This document shows, one piece after another, positions 27,906 through 37,184 of a stretch of DNA of 64,000 nt. The number at the start of each line of letters is the position of its first letter. Within the stretch, counting starts at the first letter, position 1. Source of the stretch: an uncultured Alistipes sp. Lineage in GTDB: Bacteria > Bacteroidota > Bacteroidia > Bacteroidales > UBA932. A model generated the notes under the pieces. It worked only from the letters and a program-made list of their open reading frames with translations. It had not been told where the DNA came from and made no database searches. Position numbers and translations under genes: made by a program. The stretch is taken from the NCBI GenBank assembly GCA_902388455.1, contig CABMPD010000001.1, forward strand, positions 186,001 to 250,000. Reading direction: 5' to 3'.

Positions 27906-28352
27906 TTAGAGTACTATAGCCTTACCCTCGAGAGCCTCGATCTTCTCCTTTGCTGACTTGGAGAATGCATCGGCAGTAACTTCCAGCTTGGCTGTGAGTT
28001 CACCGTTGCCTAGAATCTTCACCTTGTCGTTCTTGGAAACAAGACCGGCGGAGACGAGTACATCGAAATCGATCACCGTGATGTTCCGCCTCTCGCTCAG
28101 AGCCTGAAGGGTGGAAAGGTTCACCGCCTTGTACTCCACTCTGGTGGGGTTCTTGAATCCGAACTTGGGCAGACGCCTCTGGATAGGCATCTGGCCTCCC
28201 TCGAATCCGATCTTGTGACGATAGCCGGAGCGGGACTTGGCGCCGTTCATACCGCGGGTAGACTGTCCACCGTGACCGGAGCCTTCGCCCCTGCCGACAC
28301 GTTTGACATTCTTGCGGGAACCTTCTGCAGGTGTTAAATTATGTAGTTTCAT
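27906..28352 (-). CDS. rplO: 50S ribosomal protein L15
   Basis: A 148-residue L15 with the glycine-rich N-terminus (KRVGRGEGSGHGGQSTRG) and the GGQMPIQRRLPKFGF segment. It is a late-assembly protein near the peptidyl transferase centre. Confidence 0.97.
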   Translation of the reverse strand: MKLHNLTPAEGSRKNVKRVGRGEGSGHGGQSTRGMNGAKSRSGYRHKIGFEGGQMPIQRRLPKFGFKNPTRVEYKAVNLSTLQALSERRNITVIDFDVLVSAGLVSKNDKVKILGNGELTAKLEVTADAFSKSAKEKIEALEGKAIVL

Positions 28353-28369
28353 CTCTTTTACCTTACTAT

Positions 28370-28552
28370 TTAGTTAATCTCTTCTACTTTAACAAGATGG
28401 AGAACTTTCTGAATCATACCGTTGGTCACGGGAGTCAGCTCAATCTCCACCGACTGATGCATACGGCGCAGACCGAGAGACTCGAGGTTTGCCCTCTGCC
28501 TCTGAGTAGAGCCGTTCTTGCTTTTGATCTGAGTAACTTTAACTTTTGCCAT
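28370..28552 (-). CDS. rpmD: 50S ribosomal protein L30
   Basis: A 60-residue L30 (MAKVKVTQIKSKNG start, LGLRRMHQSVEIELTP core). Order rpsE-rpmD-rplO is canonical. Confidence 0.96.
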   Translation of the reverse strand: MAKVKVTQIKSKNGSTQRQRANLESLGLRRMHQSVEIELTPVTNGMIQKVLHLVKVEEIN

Positions 28553-28564
28553 TGTCTTGCCTCC

Positions 28565-29083
28565 TTATCCTTTAAATACTCTTTGCATGGGGATACCGCG
28601 GACACCGGCCACTGTATAAGCGTCACGGAGCTCAGCGAGGGCAGCGATAGTGGCCTTAACCAAGTTATGAGGGTTGGACGAGCCCTTGGACTTTGCCAGC
28701 ACGTCCTGAACACCTACAGACTCGAATACGGCACGCATCGCACCTCCTGCCTTCACACCGGTACCGGGGGCTGCAGGCTTCATGAACACCTTGGCTCCGC
28801 CGAACTTCGCCTCCTGCTCATGAGGGATGGTCCTCTTGTTCAGAGGCACTTTTACGAGATTCTTCTTAGCGTCCTCTATACCTTTAGATATAGCGGTGGT
28901 GACTTCGTTGGCCTTTCCGAGACCATAGCCTACCACACCTTTCTCATCGCCTACTACTACTATAGCAGCGAAACTGAAATGGCGTCCGCCCTTGGTTACC
29001 TTGGTAACCCTCTGTACTGCTACCAATCTGTCCTTGAGCTCCAGATCGGTGGTTTTTACTTTCTTTACGTTGATATCTGCCAT
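28565..29083 (-). CDS. rpsE: 30S ribosomal protein S5
   Basis: A 172-residue S5 with the double-stranded RNA-binding N-domain ([19 protein letters not shown]) and C-domain ([15 protein letters not shown]). It helps decoding accuracy and mRNA unwinding at the entry channel. Confidence 0.97.
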   Translation of the reverse strand: MADINVKKVKTTDLELKDRLVAVQRVTKVTKGGRHFSFAAIVVVGDEKGVVGYGLGKANEVTTAISKGIEDAKKNLVKVPLNKRTIPHEQEAKFGGAKVFMKPAAPGTGVKAGGAMRAVFESVGVQDVLAKSKGSSNPHNLVKATIAALAELRDAYTVAGVRGIPMQRVFKG

Positions 29084-29089
29084 AGTCTC

Positions 29090-29452
29090 TTAGAATTTAA
29101 GACCGCCCTCGCGGGCTGCGTCTGCCAAACTTTTAACTCTTCCGTGATACAGGTAGCCTCCACGGTCGAACGACACGGTGGTGATACCCTTCTCTGCAGC
29201 ACGCTCGGCGATGAGCTTGCCCACCAGAGCAGCCACCTCTGTGGCAGTCTTGCCCTTGACAGCCTCCGCAAGAGACTTGTCATTGGAGCCGGCGGACACG
29301 AGGGTAAAGCCCTTGGTGTCATCGATGACCTGAACGTAGATCTGCTTGTTGCTTCTGAATACGGACATCCTGGGTCTCTCGGGAGTACCGTTGACCACCT
29401 TGCGGATACGGTAGCGTATTCTCTGTCTTCTCTGTATTTTAGTCATTGCCAT
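29090..29452 (-). CDS. rplR: 50S ribosomal protein L18
   Basis: A 120-residue L18, a 5S rRNA-binding protein, with the [20 protein letters not shown] core and a C-terminal [19 protein letters not shown] motif. The start could be two codons further in (MTKIQRR). Confidence 0.96.
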   Translation of the reverse strand: MAMTKIQRRQRIRYRIRKVVNGTPERPRMSVFRSNKQIYVQVIDDTKGFTLVSAGSNDKSLAEAVKGKTATEVAALVGKLIAERAAEKGITTVSFDRGGYLYHGRVKSLADAAREGGLKF

Positions 29453-29468
29453 ATTCCTATCCTCCTAA

Positions 29469-30029
29469 TTATTTAGCGCCTGCGGACTTACCGGCCTTGC
29501 GGCGGAGCTGTTCGCCTACGAACTTGATACCTTTACCCTTATAAGGCTCGGGAGCACGCATAGAGCGGATCTTGGCGGCTACCTGGCCGAGCAGCTGCTT
29601 GTCGCAGCTCTTGAGTACGAGAACAGGATTCTGACCCTTCTTCACGGGCTCGGCCTCGGCCTTAATCTCCGAGGGGAGCATGAAGTGGATGTCGTGGGAG
29701 TATCCGAGAGCGAGCTCAAGGATCTGGCCCTTGACCTCAACGCGGTAACCTACACCTATCAGTTCCTGCTTGATAGTGAAACCTGTGGACACTCCAGTCA
29801 CCATATTGTGAATGAGTGCACGGTAGAGTCCGTGCAGGGAACGGTGACGGGGCTGGTCCGTGGGACGGCTTACCGTGAGTGTATTCCCTTCAACGGATAC
29901 TTTGATGTCAGGATCAACTTTCTGACTCAGTTGTCCGAGCGGTCCTTTAACCAGTACCACATTGTCGGCGCCGACCGTCACGGTCACGCCCTGCGGCAGG
30001 TGTACAGGCAATTTTCCAATTCTTGACAT
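29469..30029 (-). CDS. rplF: 50S ribosomal protein L6
   Basis: A 186-residue L6 with two tandem alpha/beta domains; MSRIGKLPVHLPQGVTV opens it and the second domain ends RMRAPEPYKGKGI-like (here SMRAPEPYKGKGIKF). It supports the GTPase-factor binding region. Confidence 0.97.
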   Translation of the reverse strand: MSRIGKLPVHLPQGVTVTVGADNVVLVKGPLGQLSQKVDPDIKVSVEGNTLTVSRPTDQPRHRSLHGLYRALIHNMVTGVSTGFTIKQELIGVGYRVEVKGQILELALGYSHDIHFMLPSEIKAEAEPVKKGQNPVLVLKSCDKQLLGQVAAKIRSMRAPEPYKGKGIKFVGEQLRRKAGKSAGAK

Positions 30030-30050
30030 TGTATTCTTACGATTTTAACA

Positions 30051-30446
30051 TTAATAAACATAACACAGCACCTCGCCGCCGACGTTCATGTCCTTGGCTT
30101 CCTTGTCGGTGATGATTCCCTTCGAAGTAGAGAGAATGGCGATACCCATGCCGTTGAGCACGCGGGGCATATCCTCTACGCCGACGTACTTTCTCAGACC
30201 GGGGCTCGAAACTCTCTGAATCTTCTTGACAGCCGCCTGCTTGGTAGTGGGATGATACTTCAGGGCTATCTTGATGGTGTTGTAGGGAGTACCCTCGACC
30301 AGCTTGTAGCTGAGGATGTATCCTTTCTCATGGAGGATGCGGGTGATCTCCATCTTCATCTTGGACGCGGGAATCTCAACAATCTTGTGCTTTGCGAGAT
30401 ACGCGTTTCTGACTCTCGTCAGGTAATCTGCTATTGGATCAGTCAT
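30051..30446 (-). CDS. rpsH: 30S ribosomal protein S8
   Basis: A 131-residue S8, with MTDPIADYLTRVRNA at the start and STSKGIITDKEAKDMNVGGE at the end. An 81-base spacer separates it from rpsN, longer than most gaps in this operon, and it contains a small GC-rich hairpin-like sequence. In E. coli S8 represses this operon through an mRNA site near rplE; I cannot show that here. Confidence 0.97.
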   Translation of the reverse strand: MTDPIADYLTRVRNAYLAKHKIVEIPASKMKMEITRILHEKGYILSYKLVEGTPYNTIKIALKYHPTTKQAAVKKIQRVSSPGLRKYVGVEDMPRVLNGMGIAILSTSKGIITDKEAKDMNVGGEVLCYVY

Positions 30447-30527
30447 TTTGTTTGTTTTGTTTTAGTGGTTCGACGCCTTCCGGCGCCCGATATCCAATGG
30501 TTTATAAATTAAGTTAAATGTATTCTC

Positions 30528-30797
30528 TTACCAGGATGCCTTGCGAACGCCGGGGATAAGACCCTTGCTGGCCATCTCGCGGAACTGAATACGGCTGATG
30601 CCGAAAACACGCATATAGCCTTTGGGACGTCCGGTGATGGAGCAACGGTTGTGCTGACGGCAGGGACTCGAGTTCTTGGGGAGTCTGTCGAGAGCGGCCC
30701 AGTCGCCGGCTTCCTTGAGAGCTTTACGTTTTTCTGCGTATTTAGCGCACAATCTCGCACGTTTCACTTCGCGAGCTTTCATTGATTCTTTTGCCAT
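30528..30797 (-). CDS. rpsN: 30S ribosomal protein S14, zinc-free type
   Basis: An 89-residue S14 with [22 protein letters not shown] and the terminal [11 protein letters not shown]. The CxxC pairs of the zinc form are not present, making it the long zinc-free type. Confidence 0.96.
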   Translation of the reverse strand: MAKESMKAREVKRARLCAKYAEKRKALKEAGDWAALDRLPKNSSPCRQHNRCSITGRPKGYMRVFGISRIQFREMASKGLIPGVRKASW

Positions 30798-30806
30798 ATC
30801 TTCTAA

Positions 30807-31412
30807 TTACGATTTTTTGTTCTTAAAAGGCAGTCCGAACTCACGGAGAAGTGCATGAGCCTCCTCATCCTTCTCAGTGGAGGTTACAAAGGTAATCTCG
30901 AGGCCGAAAATCTTGGTAATCTTGTCGATGTCGATCTCGGGGAAGATGATCTGCTCCTTGATACCGAGGGTGTAGTTACCGCGGCCGTCGAACTTCTCAT
31001 TGATACCGTTGAAGTCACGGATACGGGGCAGGGATACTGCGATGAGCCTCTCAAGGAACTCATACATGCGGGCGCCCCTGAGGGTAACCTTCACTCCGAT
31101 GGCGGTACCGCGGCGGAGCTTGAAGTTGGAGATATCCTTTCTGGAATAAGTGGTCACGGCCTTCTGGCCTGCGATGGCGGTGAGCTCCTGCTGAGCAACC
31201 TCTACGAGCTTCTTGTCCCCTGTAGCGTCACCGATACCCTGATTGAGGGTAATCTTTACAAGCCTGGGCACCTGCATTACAGTAGCGAAGCCGAACTCCT
31301 TCTGGAGCTTACCTACGATCTCTTCTTTGTATTTCTTCTGAAGATTAGGAACGTATCCTGCCAAGCTCACGTGCTGTTCCTGCTTGGTCTCTTCTACTTT
31401 TTTCTTTGCCAT
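30807..31412 (-). CDS. rplE: 50S ribosomal protein L5
   Basis: A 201-residue L5, a 5S rRNA-binding protein. It has about 15 extra N-terminal charged residues before the conserved [16 protein letters not shown] start. [12 protein letters not shown] and [20 protein letters not shown] are diagnostic. Its start overlaps the rplX stop by one base (TAATG). Confidence 0.97.
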   Translation of the reverse strand: MAKKKVEETKQEQHVSLAGYVPNLQKKYKEEIVGKLQKEFGFATVMQVPRLVKITLNQGIGDATGDKKLVEVAQQELTAIAGQKAVTTYSRKDISNFKLRRGTAIGVKVTLRGARMYEFLERLIAVSLPRIRDFNGINEKFDGRGNYTLGIKEQIIFPEIDIDKITKIFGLEITFVTSTEKDEEAHALLREFGLPFKNKKS

Positions 31413-31735
31413 TATTTAATCTCCTCTCCTGATTTTTTAGCATAACGGACCAGTTTTCCATTCTCGCCCATACGGCGTCCGATCCTGGTAGGACCACCCT
31501 TTGCAGGATCCACTACCTGGAGGTTGGAAATATGAATTCCGGCTTCCTGTTTGATAATACCGCCCTGGGGATGTTTTGCATTGGGCTTGGTGTGCTTGCT
31601 CACCATGTTGACACCCTCAACGATAGCGCGGTCTTTCTTGGTGATAATCTCGAGAACCTTACCGGTCTTGCCCTTGTCATTGCCGGCGTTCACGTAGACC
31701 ATGTCCCCTTTCTTGATATGTAATTTCTTATTCAT
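31412..31735 (-). CDS. rplX: 50S ribosomal protein L24
   Basis: A 107-residue L24 with the KOW motif near the N-terminus ([20 protein letters not shown]) and [20 protein letters not shown]. It is an assembly initiator of the large subunit. Confidence 0.96.
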   Translation of the reverse strand: MNKKLHIKKGDMVYVNAGNDKGKTGKVLEIITKKDRAIVEGVNMVSKHTKPNAKHPQGGIIKQEAGIHISNLQVVDPAKGGPTRIGRRMGENGKLVRYAKKSGEEIK

Positions 31736-31753
31736 GTCTGTACCTCCTATATA

Positions 31754-32119
31754 TTATAATACCTCGGGTGCAAGGGAGACAATCTTCATGTAGTTGTCGC
31801 GCAGCTCACGGGCAACGGGACCGAAGATACGGGTTCCGCGGACCTCGCCCTGGTTGTTCAAAAGCACGCAGGCATTGTCGTCAAAACGGATGTACGAGCC
31901 GTCGGCACGACGGATCTCTTTCTTGGTGCGCACTACAACGGCCTTGGATACCGATCCCTTCTTGGCGTCACCGCCGGGGATAGCGCTCTTGACAGCGACT
32001 ACGATCTTGTCGCCGACGCTGGCATAACGGCGGCGGGTACCTCCGAGTACACGGATGCAGAGGACCTCTTTTGCACCGCTGTTGTCAGCTACCATTAAAC
32101 GTGATTCCTGTTGTATCAT
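31754..32119 (-). CDS. rplN: 50S ribosomal protein L14
   Basis: A 121-residue L14: [20 protein letters not shown] at the start and [13 protein letters not shown] near the end are invariant features. It starts one base after rpsQ ends. Confidence 0.98.
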   Translation of the reverse strand: MIQQESRLMVADNSGAKEVLCIRVLGGTRRRYASVGDKIVVAVKSAIPGGDAKKGSVSKAVVVRTKKEIRRADGSYIRFDDNACVLLNNQGEVRGTRIFGPVARELRDNYMKIVSLAPEVL

Positions 32120-32120
32120 T

Positions 32121-32375
32121 TTACTTCACTTTTTCTACGATTTCTACTAATCTCCAGCGTTTGGTCTTGCTCAGGGGACGGGTCTCCATGATGCGGACTG
32201 TATCGCCTTCGTCGCATGTGTTCTTCTCGTCATGAGCGACGAACTTGGTGGTCTTGTTCACGAACTTGCCGTAAACAGGGTGTTTCTCCTTAATTCTTAC
32301 AGCCACGATGATGGATTTGTCCATTTTGTTGCTGACCACCACACCGATTCTTTCCTTACGTAAATTTCTTTCCAT
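32121..32375 (-). CDS. rpsQ: 30S ribosomal protein S17
   Basis: An 84-residue S17 with [19 protein letters not shown] and the [20 protein letters not shown] signature. It is a primary 16S rRNA-binding protein. Confidence 0.97.
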   Translation of the reverse strand: MERNLRKERIGVVVSNKMDKSIIVAVRIKEKHPVYGKFVNKTTKFVAHDEKNTCDEGDTVRIMETRPLSKTKRWRLVEIVEKVK

Positions 32376-32380
32376 AGCGG

Positions 32381-32587
32381 TTACTCTTCTACTTTAGCCT
32401 GGTTTTCCTTTTCGGTCAGGATAGTGAGCATGCGGGCGATGTCCTTTCCTGCCTTTCTGATCTTTGAGGTGTCCTCAATGGGGGAGACGGCATGGTTGAG
32501 TTTCATCTGCGCCAGGTTGGCCTTCTCGGTCTCAATGCGCTCGCGCAGGTCCTTGATAGACATTTCTCTGATTTCCTTGGGTTTCAT
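32381..32587 (-). CDS. rpmC: 50S ribosomal protein L29
   Basis: A 68-residue helical L29 ([20 protein letters not shown] and [13 protein letters not shown]). It surrounds the exit tunnel near the trigger-factor site. Confidence 0.95.
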   Translation of the reverse strand: MKPKEIREMSIKDLRERIETEKANLAQMKLNHAVSPIEDTSKIRKAGKDIARMLTILTEKENQAKVEE

Positions 32588-32605
32588 TTCTTCTCCTCCG
32601 GTTTA

Positions 32606-33028
32606 TTACTGTTCAACATAATCTCTGCGGACCACGAACTTGGTGGTAACGGGAAGTTTCTGTGCTCCAAGACGGAGTGCCTCTTTGGCCACTTCCATGG
32701 GCACACCCTCAGCCTCTATAAGCATGCGGCCGGGAGTGATAGGAGCTACGAATCCCTCGGGATTACCTTTACCTTTACCCATACGTACCTCAGCAGGTTT
32801 CTTTGTGTAAGGTTTGTCAGGGAAAACGCGAATCCAAATCTTACCTTCACGTTTCATGTAACGCACTACAGCCTGACGGGCAGCCTCTATCTGCTGACCA
32901 GTGAGCCATGCCGACTCAAGGGTCTTGATACCGAAAGAGCCGAAAGAAAGCTCAGTTCCACGATGAGCATTCCCTTTCATACGGCCTTTCTGCTGCCTTC
33001 TGAACTTGGTTTTCTTTGGTTGTAACAT
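32606..33028 (-). CDS. rplP: 50S ribosomal protein L16, first gene of the operon here
   Basis: A 140-residue L16, beginning [19 protein letters not shown] and including [19 protein letters not shown]. Normally rpsC, rplV, rpsS, rplB, rplW, rplD, rplC and rpsJ come before it on the same strand. None of them is present; an intergenic region with a strong promoter precedes it instead. Those eight genes must lie elsewhere in the genome, since they are essential. Confidence 0.97.
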   Translation of the reverse strand: MLQPKKTKFRRQQKGRMKGNAHRGTELSFGSFGIKTLESAWLTGQQIEAARQAVVRYMKREGKIWIRVFPDKPYTKKPAEVRMGKGKGNPEGFVAPITPGRMLIEAEGVPMEVAKEALRLGAQKLPVTTKFVVRRDYVEQ

Positions 33029-33096
33029 TGTCTATACTTTTTGTAAGTCTATTATTTCCAGTCAACTAAATATAGTTCTCCCATTAAACGGGGCTG

Positions 33097-33127
33097 CAAA
33101 GATATTACAAATTCCTTTAACACCAAA
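33097..33127 (-). promoter_or_regulatory. Promoter of the rplP-rplQ ribosomal operon
   Basis: On the minus strand TTTG (33124-33127) is followed by exactly 19 bases and TATCTTTG (33097-33104), a near-perfect Bacteroidota sigma-factor promoter. The predicted transcript starts around 33090, leaving about 60 bases before the rplP ATG at 33028. A-tracts lie immediately upstream, as in strong promoters. A ten-codon ORF (33052-33084) starts almost at the predicted first base; I see no proof that it is translated. Confidence 0.8.
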
Positions 33128-33265
33128 CTTTTTTGAAGTTTTTTTGAAAAATTTTTACTGCATTTTCGACCGGATTTTTTGAAGGTCAAGCAACGGTCGG
33201 TCAGGCGCTTAAGAAAATATAAACATTTTCGGGAATGGCGTTTTGGACACGGGCGCGGACACATC

Positions 33266-33299
33266 AAAAAAAAGAGCCGCTCCAGTCCGGGGCGGCTCT
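33266..33299 (-). terminator. Rho-independent terminator of the beta-barrel/lipoprotein pair
   Basis: On the minus strand an eight-base stem (33292-33299 with 33273-33280) is followed by a run of about nine T residues, 27 bases after the stop of the gene at 33326. Confidence 0.85.
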
Positions 33300-33325
33300 A
33301 AAGTTACTTACTGCAACAGTATGTG

Positions 33326-34162
33326 TCAGAAGCGGAAGGCCAGCTTGAGGCGTGGCATCGTCAGGATCTTGACATCATGGTTGATGGCGCGGTACGGGGT
33401 CATACCCGAAGGGTGCAGTTCCATAACGCTGCACTGGTACATGGCCGGGAAGACCTCGACACCCAGGACAAGTCCTGGAGCCACCGAGTAGTCAATACCT
33501 GCTACGAAGCCGCCTTGCACTGCCCATGACTGACCTGCCTGATAGGAAGGAGTTGTCAGCTCAATGGGATCACCATTACCGTCCTCAACATCGGTGTAGG
33601 GAAGCATGGTCTCCAGACGGGCGAACTGATATCCGAACACGACTCCGATATAGGGAGAGATGCGTGGATTGTCAGGCAGGAAGTAGAAGTTCGTACCGAG
33701 CTGCACATAGAACATGTGGTTTGTACGGCCTACTACATAATCCGCGTTGGGGATTGGCATATCCGGTACCTCAAAATCGCCCTCAATGAAGTCCTTCTTC
33801 GGTGTGGCATTGATGTTCATGCCGAACATCACGTTGACATCAAAACGTTTGTGGACGAAATAAGAGTAGCGGATACCGATGCTGTTGACTATACTGTTGC
33901 TATTCATACTGCCAAGGTCGAGGAACACCAGCGGGTCAGCCCCGAAGCCGATGTTCTGCTGGTCTCCCATCCCGTAGTCACCATAGGGCATCAGATAGTT
34001 CAAGCCATAAGTCTCATTGTACAGCGAGAAGTTGGAGGAGCCGAGCAGCAATGTGAACTGCATGTCTCCGAACTTCGGCTGCTCTATGGCATATGTCTGA
34101 GCCTTGACGGGGACTGACAGAGCAAGGAGAGCCAGAATGGTTATGAATAGACTTTTTCTCAT
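33326..34162 (-). CDS. Outer-membrane beta-barrel protein
   Basis: A 278-residue protein with a cleavable signal peptide (about residues 1-21, ending VKA before QTYAIE), repeated amphipathic beta strands (IRYSYFVHKRFDVNVMFGMN, ISPYIGVVFGYQFA, SWAVQGGFVAGIDYSV), and a C-terminal LKLAFRF with the terminal Phe of outer-membrane barrels. It follows the 922-residue lipoprotein gene by 12 bases and shares its terminator. The two probably form a surface module. No specific family is recognised. Confidence 0.8.
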   Translation of the reverse strand: MRKSLFITILALLALSVPVKAQTYAIEQPKFGDMQFTLLLGSSNFSLYNETYGLNYLMPYGDYGMGDQQNIGFGADPLVFLDLGSMNSNSIVNSIGIRYSYFVHKRFDVNVMFGMNINATPKKDFIEGDFEVPDMPIPNADYVVGRTNHMFYVQLGTNFYFLPDNPRISPYIGVVFGYQFARLETMLPYTDVEDGNGDPIELTTPSYQAGQSWAVQGGFVAGIDYSVAPGLVLGVEVFPAMYQCSVMELHPSGMTPYRAINHDVKILTMPRLKLAFRF

Positions 34163-34174
34163 GACAGATGCTGT

Positions 34175-36943
34175 TTAGGCTTCAGGTGTTTCGTCTGCAT
34201 TACCCGCAATGAGGTCCAAAAGGGCATTCAGTTTGTCACTCCACATAGTGAACATGGCAAGAGTCTCGTCATATTCGGCCTGGGCTTCAGTCAAAGCTTG
34301 CTCAAAATCTGCAATAACCTGCTCAAGCGGGTCTCCAGTACTGTTTTCAAGGCGGTCAAGCCTCTTCTGTGCTGCTGCTAATTGTTCATTAAGTCTATTA
34401 ATTAGATACTCATAATACGTAGCACAAACCTCTTGGAATTTATCAAAGGTCAAATCATAAGTATAATAATAATACGAACCATCGCTGAAATCCCACAAAC
34501 GATATTCCATATTGATGAAATCAAACTCATATTGGTAGTTATCATAACTGATATAATAGTTTCCATAACCTTCTTGCCTTATTAGAGCATTGAGCAAGGA
34601 GATCCTATTTTCCAGACGTTTGTAATCAGCCATCAGAAGAGCTACCTGACTATAATCATCAGATAAAGGAACACTTCCAACTTCTTTATCCATCAAGTCT
34701 TCCGAACAGATCTTTCCAATCTCAAAGTCAACGCTGTCAATCGATGATTGAATGGAATTTTTCTGATTTTCCAATTCTTGCTGCTGCTCATAAAGACTGC
34801 GCAACTCAGCATAAAGAGCATTAAGGTCTTCTGTAGCTCCATCACTGATTTCTTCTATGGCCTCAATTTCTGTTCCGACAGTTTCTGCAAGAAGCGAATA
34901 ATCAGCATTATTTGTTATCTGGGACTGAATATTCTCAATAAGCGCGCTTTGACTAAGTTCTTGATAAAGAAGAGTAAGATAGAAGTCATTATTATAACCA
35001 GGCTGTATCTGATTGAGGTACCTTTCATAATCAGCACCGTCAATATCCGTCATACACACTAATGGATTATTTACATCATAATTATATTTAAACGTAAACA
35101 CTACCCCATAGCCTACAAACTCAGGAGTAAAAGGTTCTGTAAGATAATCCACTCCAAAGAGATAAGATGATGCAGTATACCATAAATCCATAGCGGAGTA
35201 CGCATTGATTTCAGCCTCTGTTGACTTAGGGTTGATATAATATCGTATATCCATACCTGTAAAGTCATAAGGCTGTGATAAATAGTAGCTGCTGAGAGGA
35301 GTGAGATCCAGTGTTCCGGCTTTGTAATTAGCAAGAGTTATACTCTCATAAGGAATGACTGCCTGATTATCCAAAGAATCTCTAAGCATCTGCTCTGTAG
35401 CGATAATACTGAGCTGAGCCTGTATCTCGTTATCTGTTGCAGTTGCAGGCAACTGCTGGAGTGCAGAATATGCATCTGAGCCATCTCGCCACATATTGTC
35501 ATAATCAAGCTCCCGGTCAATAATACCGTATGTCTCGGCAATCGCATTATACTCTGCCAGTCCTTTCTCATAAATCTCCGTATAGAAGTCATATAGAGTC
35601 TTGATACCTGTCAGTTCGTCGTTATACCTTTCTGTCGCCTCAGCCAATTTACTATTTAAGGTAGCTATCTCGGGTGCATTAAGTACCTTAATCTCCTGCG
35701 ACAATTGATTCAAGAGAATTTCGGACTTATTGTAAGTTGTTTCATACACGAACTTTCCTCCGGGCAATGTGTACTCATCTGCAGCGGCATCCCACTCGAA
35801 ACCGGATGTAATCACTAATGCACTATTATCTCGGTAATTTTCACTATTGTCGGTAAAAATTGTTTCAAAAGTCAAAGCCACATAAGGTACAATAGCATCA
35901 GGAACAGCTATCTCAAAAGATGCCCGCTCATCAAGGGCTGAGGAACCTGTTCCTGTACCCGGAATTTGTAACTCTAAATCGTCGATGACTTCGCCAAGGG
36001 AATCAATCTTCAATTTGATAACATTCTGCTGCGCCTTGAAAGGATCCTTATCAGCCTCCTTGGCCTGAGCCTGCATCTTGAGATCCGATATCTGATCTGT
36101 AATTAACTTCATTTCCTCCTCTGTTTCTACCTTCTTCGCTGCCCAGGAATCAGAATTAGTAATTTCTGCAATGCTCTCACGCTCCTGCTGAACGGCTTCG
36201 ATTTGGCTCTGTATTCCATCTACCTGCAATGTATAGAGATTTGTATAATAGGTCGAATCTGACTTCCAAGTATACTTAGCATCTATCAACTTGCGATCTG
36301 CTGCCACAAGTTCATTCTGTGCCAACTCCAGTTGTAACTGCCATTGAGCTACAATCTGAGTCAATGATTCAAGCTGATTTTGCTCTTCAGCACTCAATCC
36401 ATTTCTCAGAGCCTCAAGATCACGGAGAGCCATTTCATAATCATACTGAGCTTGTGCTGTTGCTGCCTGGAGTTCCAACATCTTGGCATTATGCTCCTCC
36501 AATGCCTGCTCTCTCAGAAGATCCAGATTCTCAGTATCCATCTGGCTCTTGAGAATCAGATATTCATAATATGCAATTTCTGACTCCAGCTCTTTCTGAC
36601 GGGCCTCGTCCTCAGCTTGTTGACGAAGATATTCCAACTCGAGCATTCGAATATCGTGCTCGTTTTGGGCTTGCTGCATTTCAAGATCCAACTGTTTGGA
36701 CTGGAGATCTATTTCCCTCATTCGGTTCTCGATCTCCATCTTCGCAGCCTCAGCTTCCACAAGTGCCTGCTGGGCAGTAAGATAAGCAGTCTCAGCGGCC
36801 TTATAGGCTGCCTGAGCACTGATGAGTTCGGCTTTTGCCGTCCTCATGGCTTCAATTCCGGCCGGTTCGGTGTTGTCCAGACATGACGTGGTCATGAAGA
36901 ACATTCCTAGGACGGCTGTCCCAATTAAGAAAATCTTTTTCAT
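34175..36943 (-). CDS. Large coiled-coil lipoprotein, low GC
   Basis: A 922-residue lipoprotein with a lipobox ending at C21 (FMTTSC). About residues 30-225 are a near-continuous coiled coil rich in Glu, Ala, Gln and Leu. More helix follows to about 310, then a mixed region with Tyr-rich stretches (about 330-770), and a final helical pair (about 850-910). No catalytic motif is seen. A spacer or scaffold between outer membrane and peptidoglycan or the surface is plausible. The central part (about 34.4-36.3 kb) is much more AT-rich than genes on either side. Downstream lies a beta-barrel gene in the same unit. Confidence 0.8.
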   Translation of the reverse strand: MKKIFLIGTAVLGMFFMTTSCLDNTEPAGIEAMRTAKAELISAQAAYKAAETAYLTAQQALVEAEAAKMEIENRMREIDLQSKQLDLEMQQAQNEHDIRMLELEYLRQQAEDEARQKELESEIAYYEYLILKSQMDTENLDLLREQALEEHNAKMLELQAATAQAQYDYEMALRDLEALRNGLSAEEQNQLESLTQIVAQWQLQLELAQNELVAADRKLIDAKYTWKSDSTYYTNLYTLQVDGIQSQIEAVQQERESIAEITNSDSWAAKKVETEEEMKLITDQISDLKMQAQAKEADKDPFKAQQNVIKLKIDSLGEVIDDLELQIPGTGTGSSALDERASFEIAVPDAIVPYVALTFETIFTDNSENYRDNSALVITSGFEWDAAADEYTLPGGKFVYETTYNKSEILLNQLSQEIKVLNAPEIATLNSKLAEATERYNDELTGIKTLYDFYTEIYEKGLAEYNAIAETYGIIDRELDYDNMWRDGSDAYSALQQLPATATDNEIQAQLSIIATEQMLRDSLDNQAVIPYESITLANYKAGTLDLTPLSSYYLSQPYDFTGMDIRYYINPKSTEAEINAYSAMDLWYTASSYLFGVDYLTEPFTPEFVGYGVVFTFKYNYDVNNPLVCMTDIDGADYERYLNQIQPGYNNDFYLTLLYQELSQSALIENIQSQITNNADYSLLAETVGTEIEAIEEISDGATEDLNALYAELRSLYEQQQELENQKNSIQSSIDSVDFEIGKICSEDLMDKEVGSVPLSDDYSQVALLMADYKRLENRISLLNALIRQEGYGNYYISYDNYQYEFDFINMEYRLWDFSDGSYYYYTYDLTFDKFQEVCATYYEYLINRLNEQLAAAQKRLDRLENSTGDPLEQVIADFEQALTEAQAEYDETLAMFTMWSDKLNALLDLIAGNADETPEA

Positions 36944-37046
36944 AAGTTTTAAATGTGTTTTGTCCCCGGTCTAATATTACTGCACGCCACGATGCCAGAC
37001 CGAAAATGCACCGCAGCGAGAAGCCATAAAGACACCTAAATAAATT

Positions 37047-37067
37047 GGACAAAGGGGGGATTTGTCC
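37047..37067 (-). other. Hairpin in the leader of the coiled-coil lipoprotein gene
   Basis: A perfect seven-base inverted repeat (GGACAAA/TTTGTCC) with a seven-base loop, inside the approximately 140-base leader predicted from the promoter at 37088. It has no T-run, so it is not a terminator. Role unknown. Confidence 0.4.
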
Positions 37068-37087
37068 TCATAGCTTAAATTTGCTTT

Positions 37088-37121
37088 CAAATATATGCAA
37101 TTTTTTTGAGAAAAATGCAAA
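37088..37121 (-). promoter_or_regulatory. Promoter for the coiled-coil lipoprotein operon
   Basis: On the minus strand TTTG (37118-37121), a 22-base gap, then TATATTTG (37088-37095). Spacing is one base longer than usual. The start codon is at 36943. Confidence 0.5.
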
Positions 37122-37152
37122 TTTTGCAAGCAAACCGTAAATGAATTTTGCG

Positions 37153-37160
37153 TATCTTTG
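37153..37160 (+). promoter_or_regulatory. -7 element for the NagB-like gene
   Basis: TATCTTTG, an exact TAnnTTTG match, 24 bases before the ATG at 37185. The -33 region is not a clear match. Confidence 0.55.
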
Positions 37161-37184
37161 TGACAGAAAATAATCACAATTGGT

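Noticed and set aside
33052..33084. Ten-codon ORF in the rplP leader
   Set aside because: It starts within a few bases of the predicted transcript start and has no ribosome-binding signal or known counterpart; chance is sufficient.
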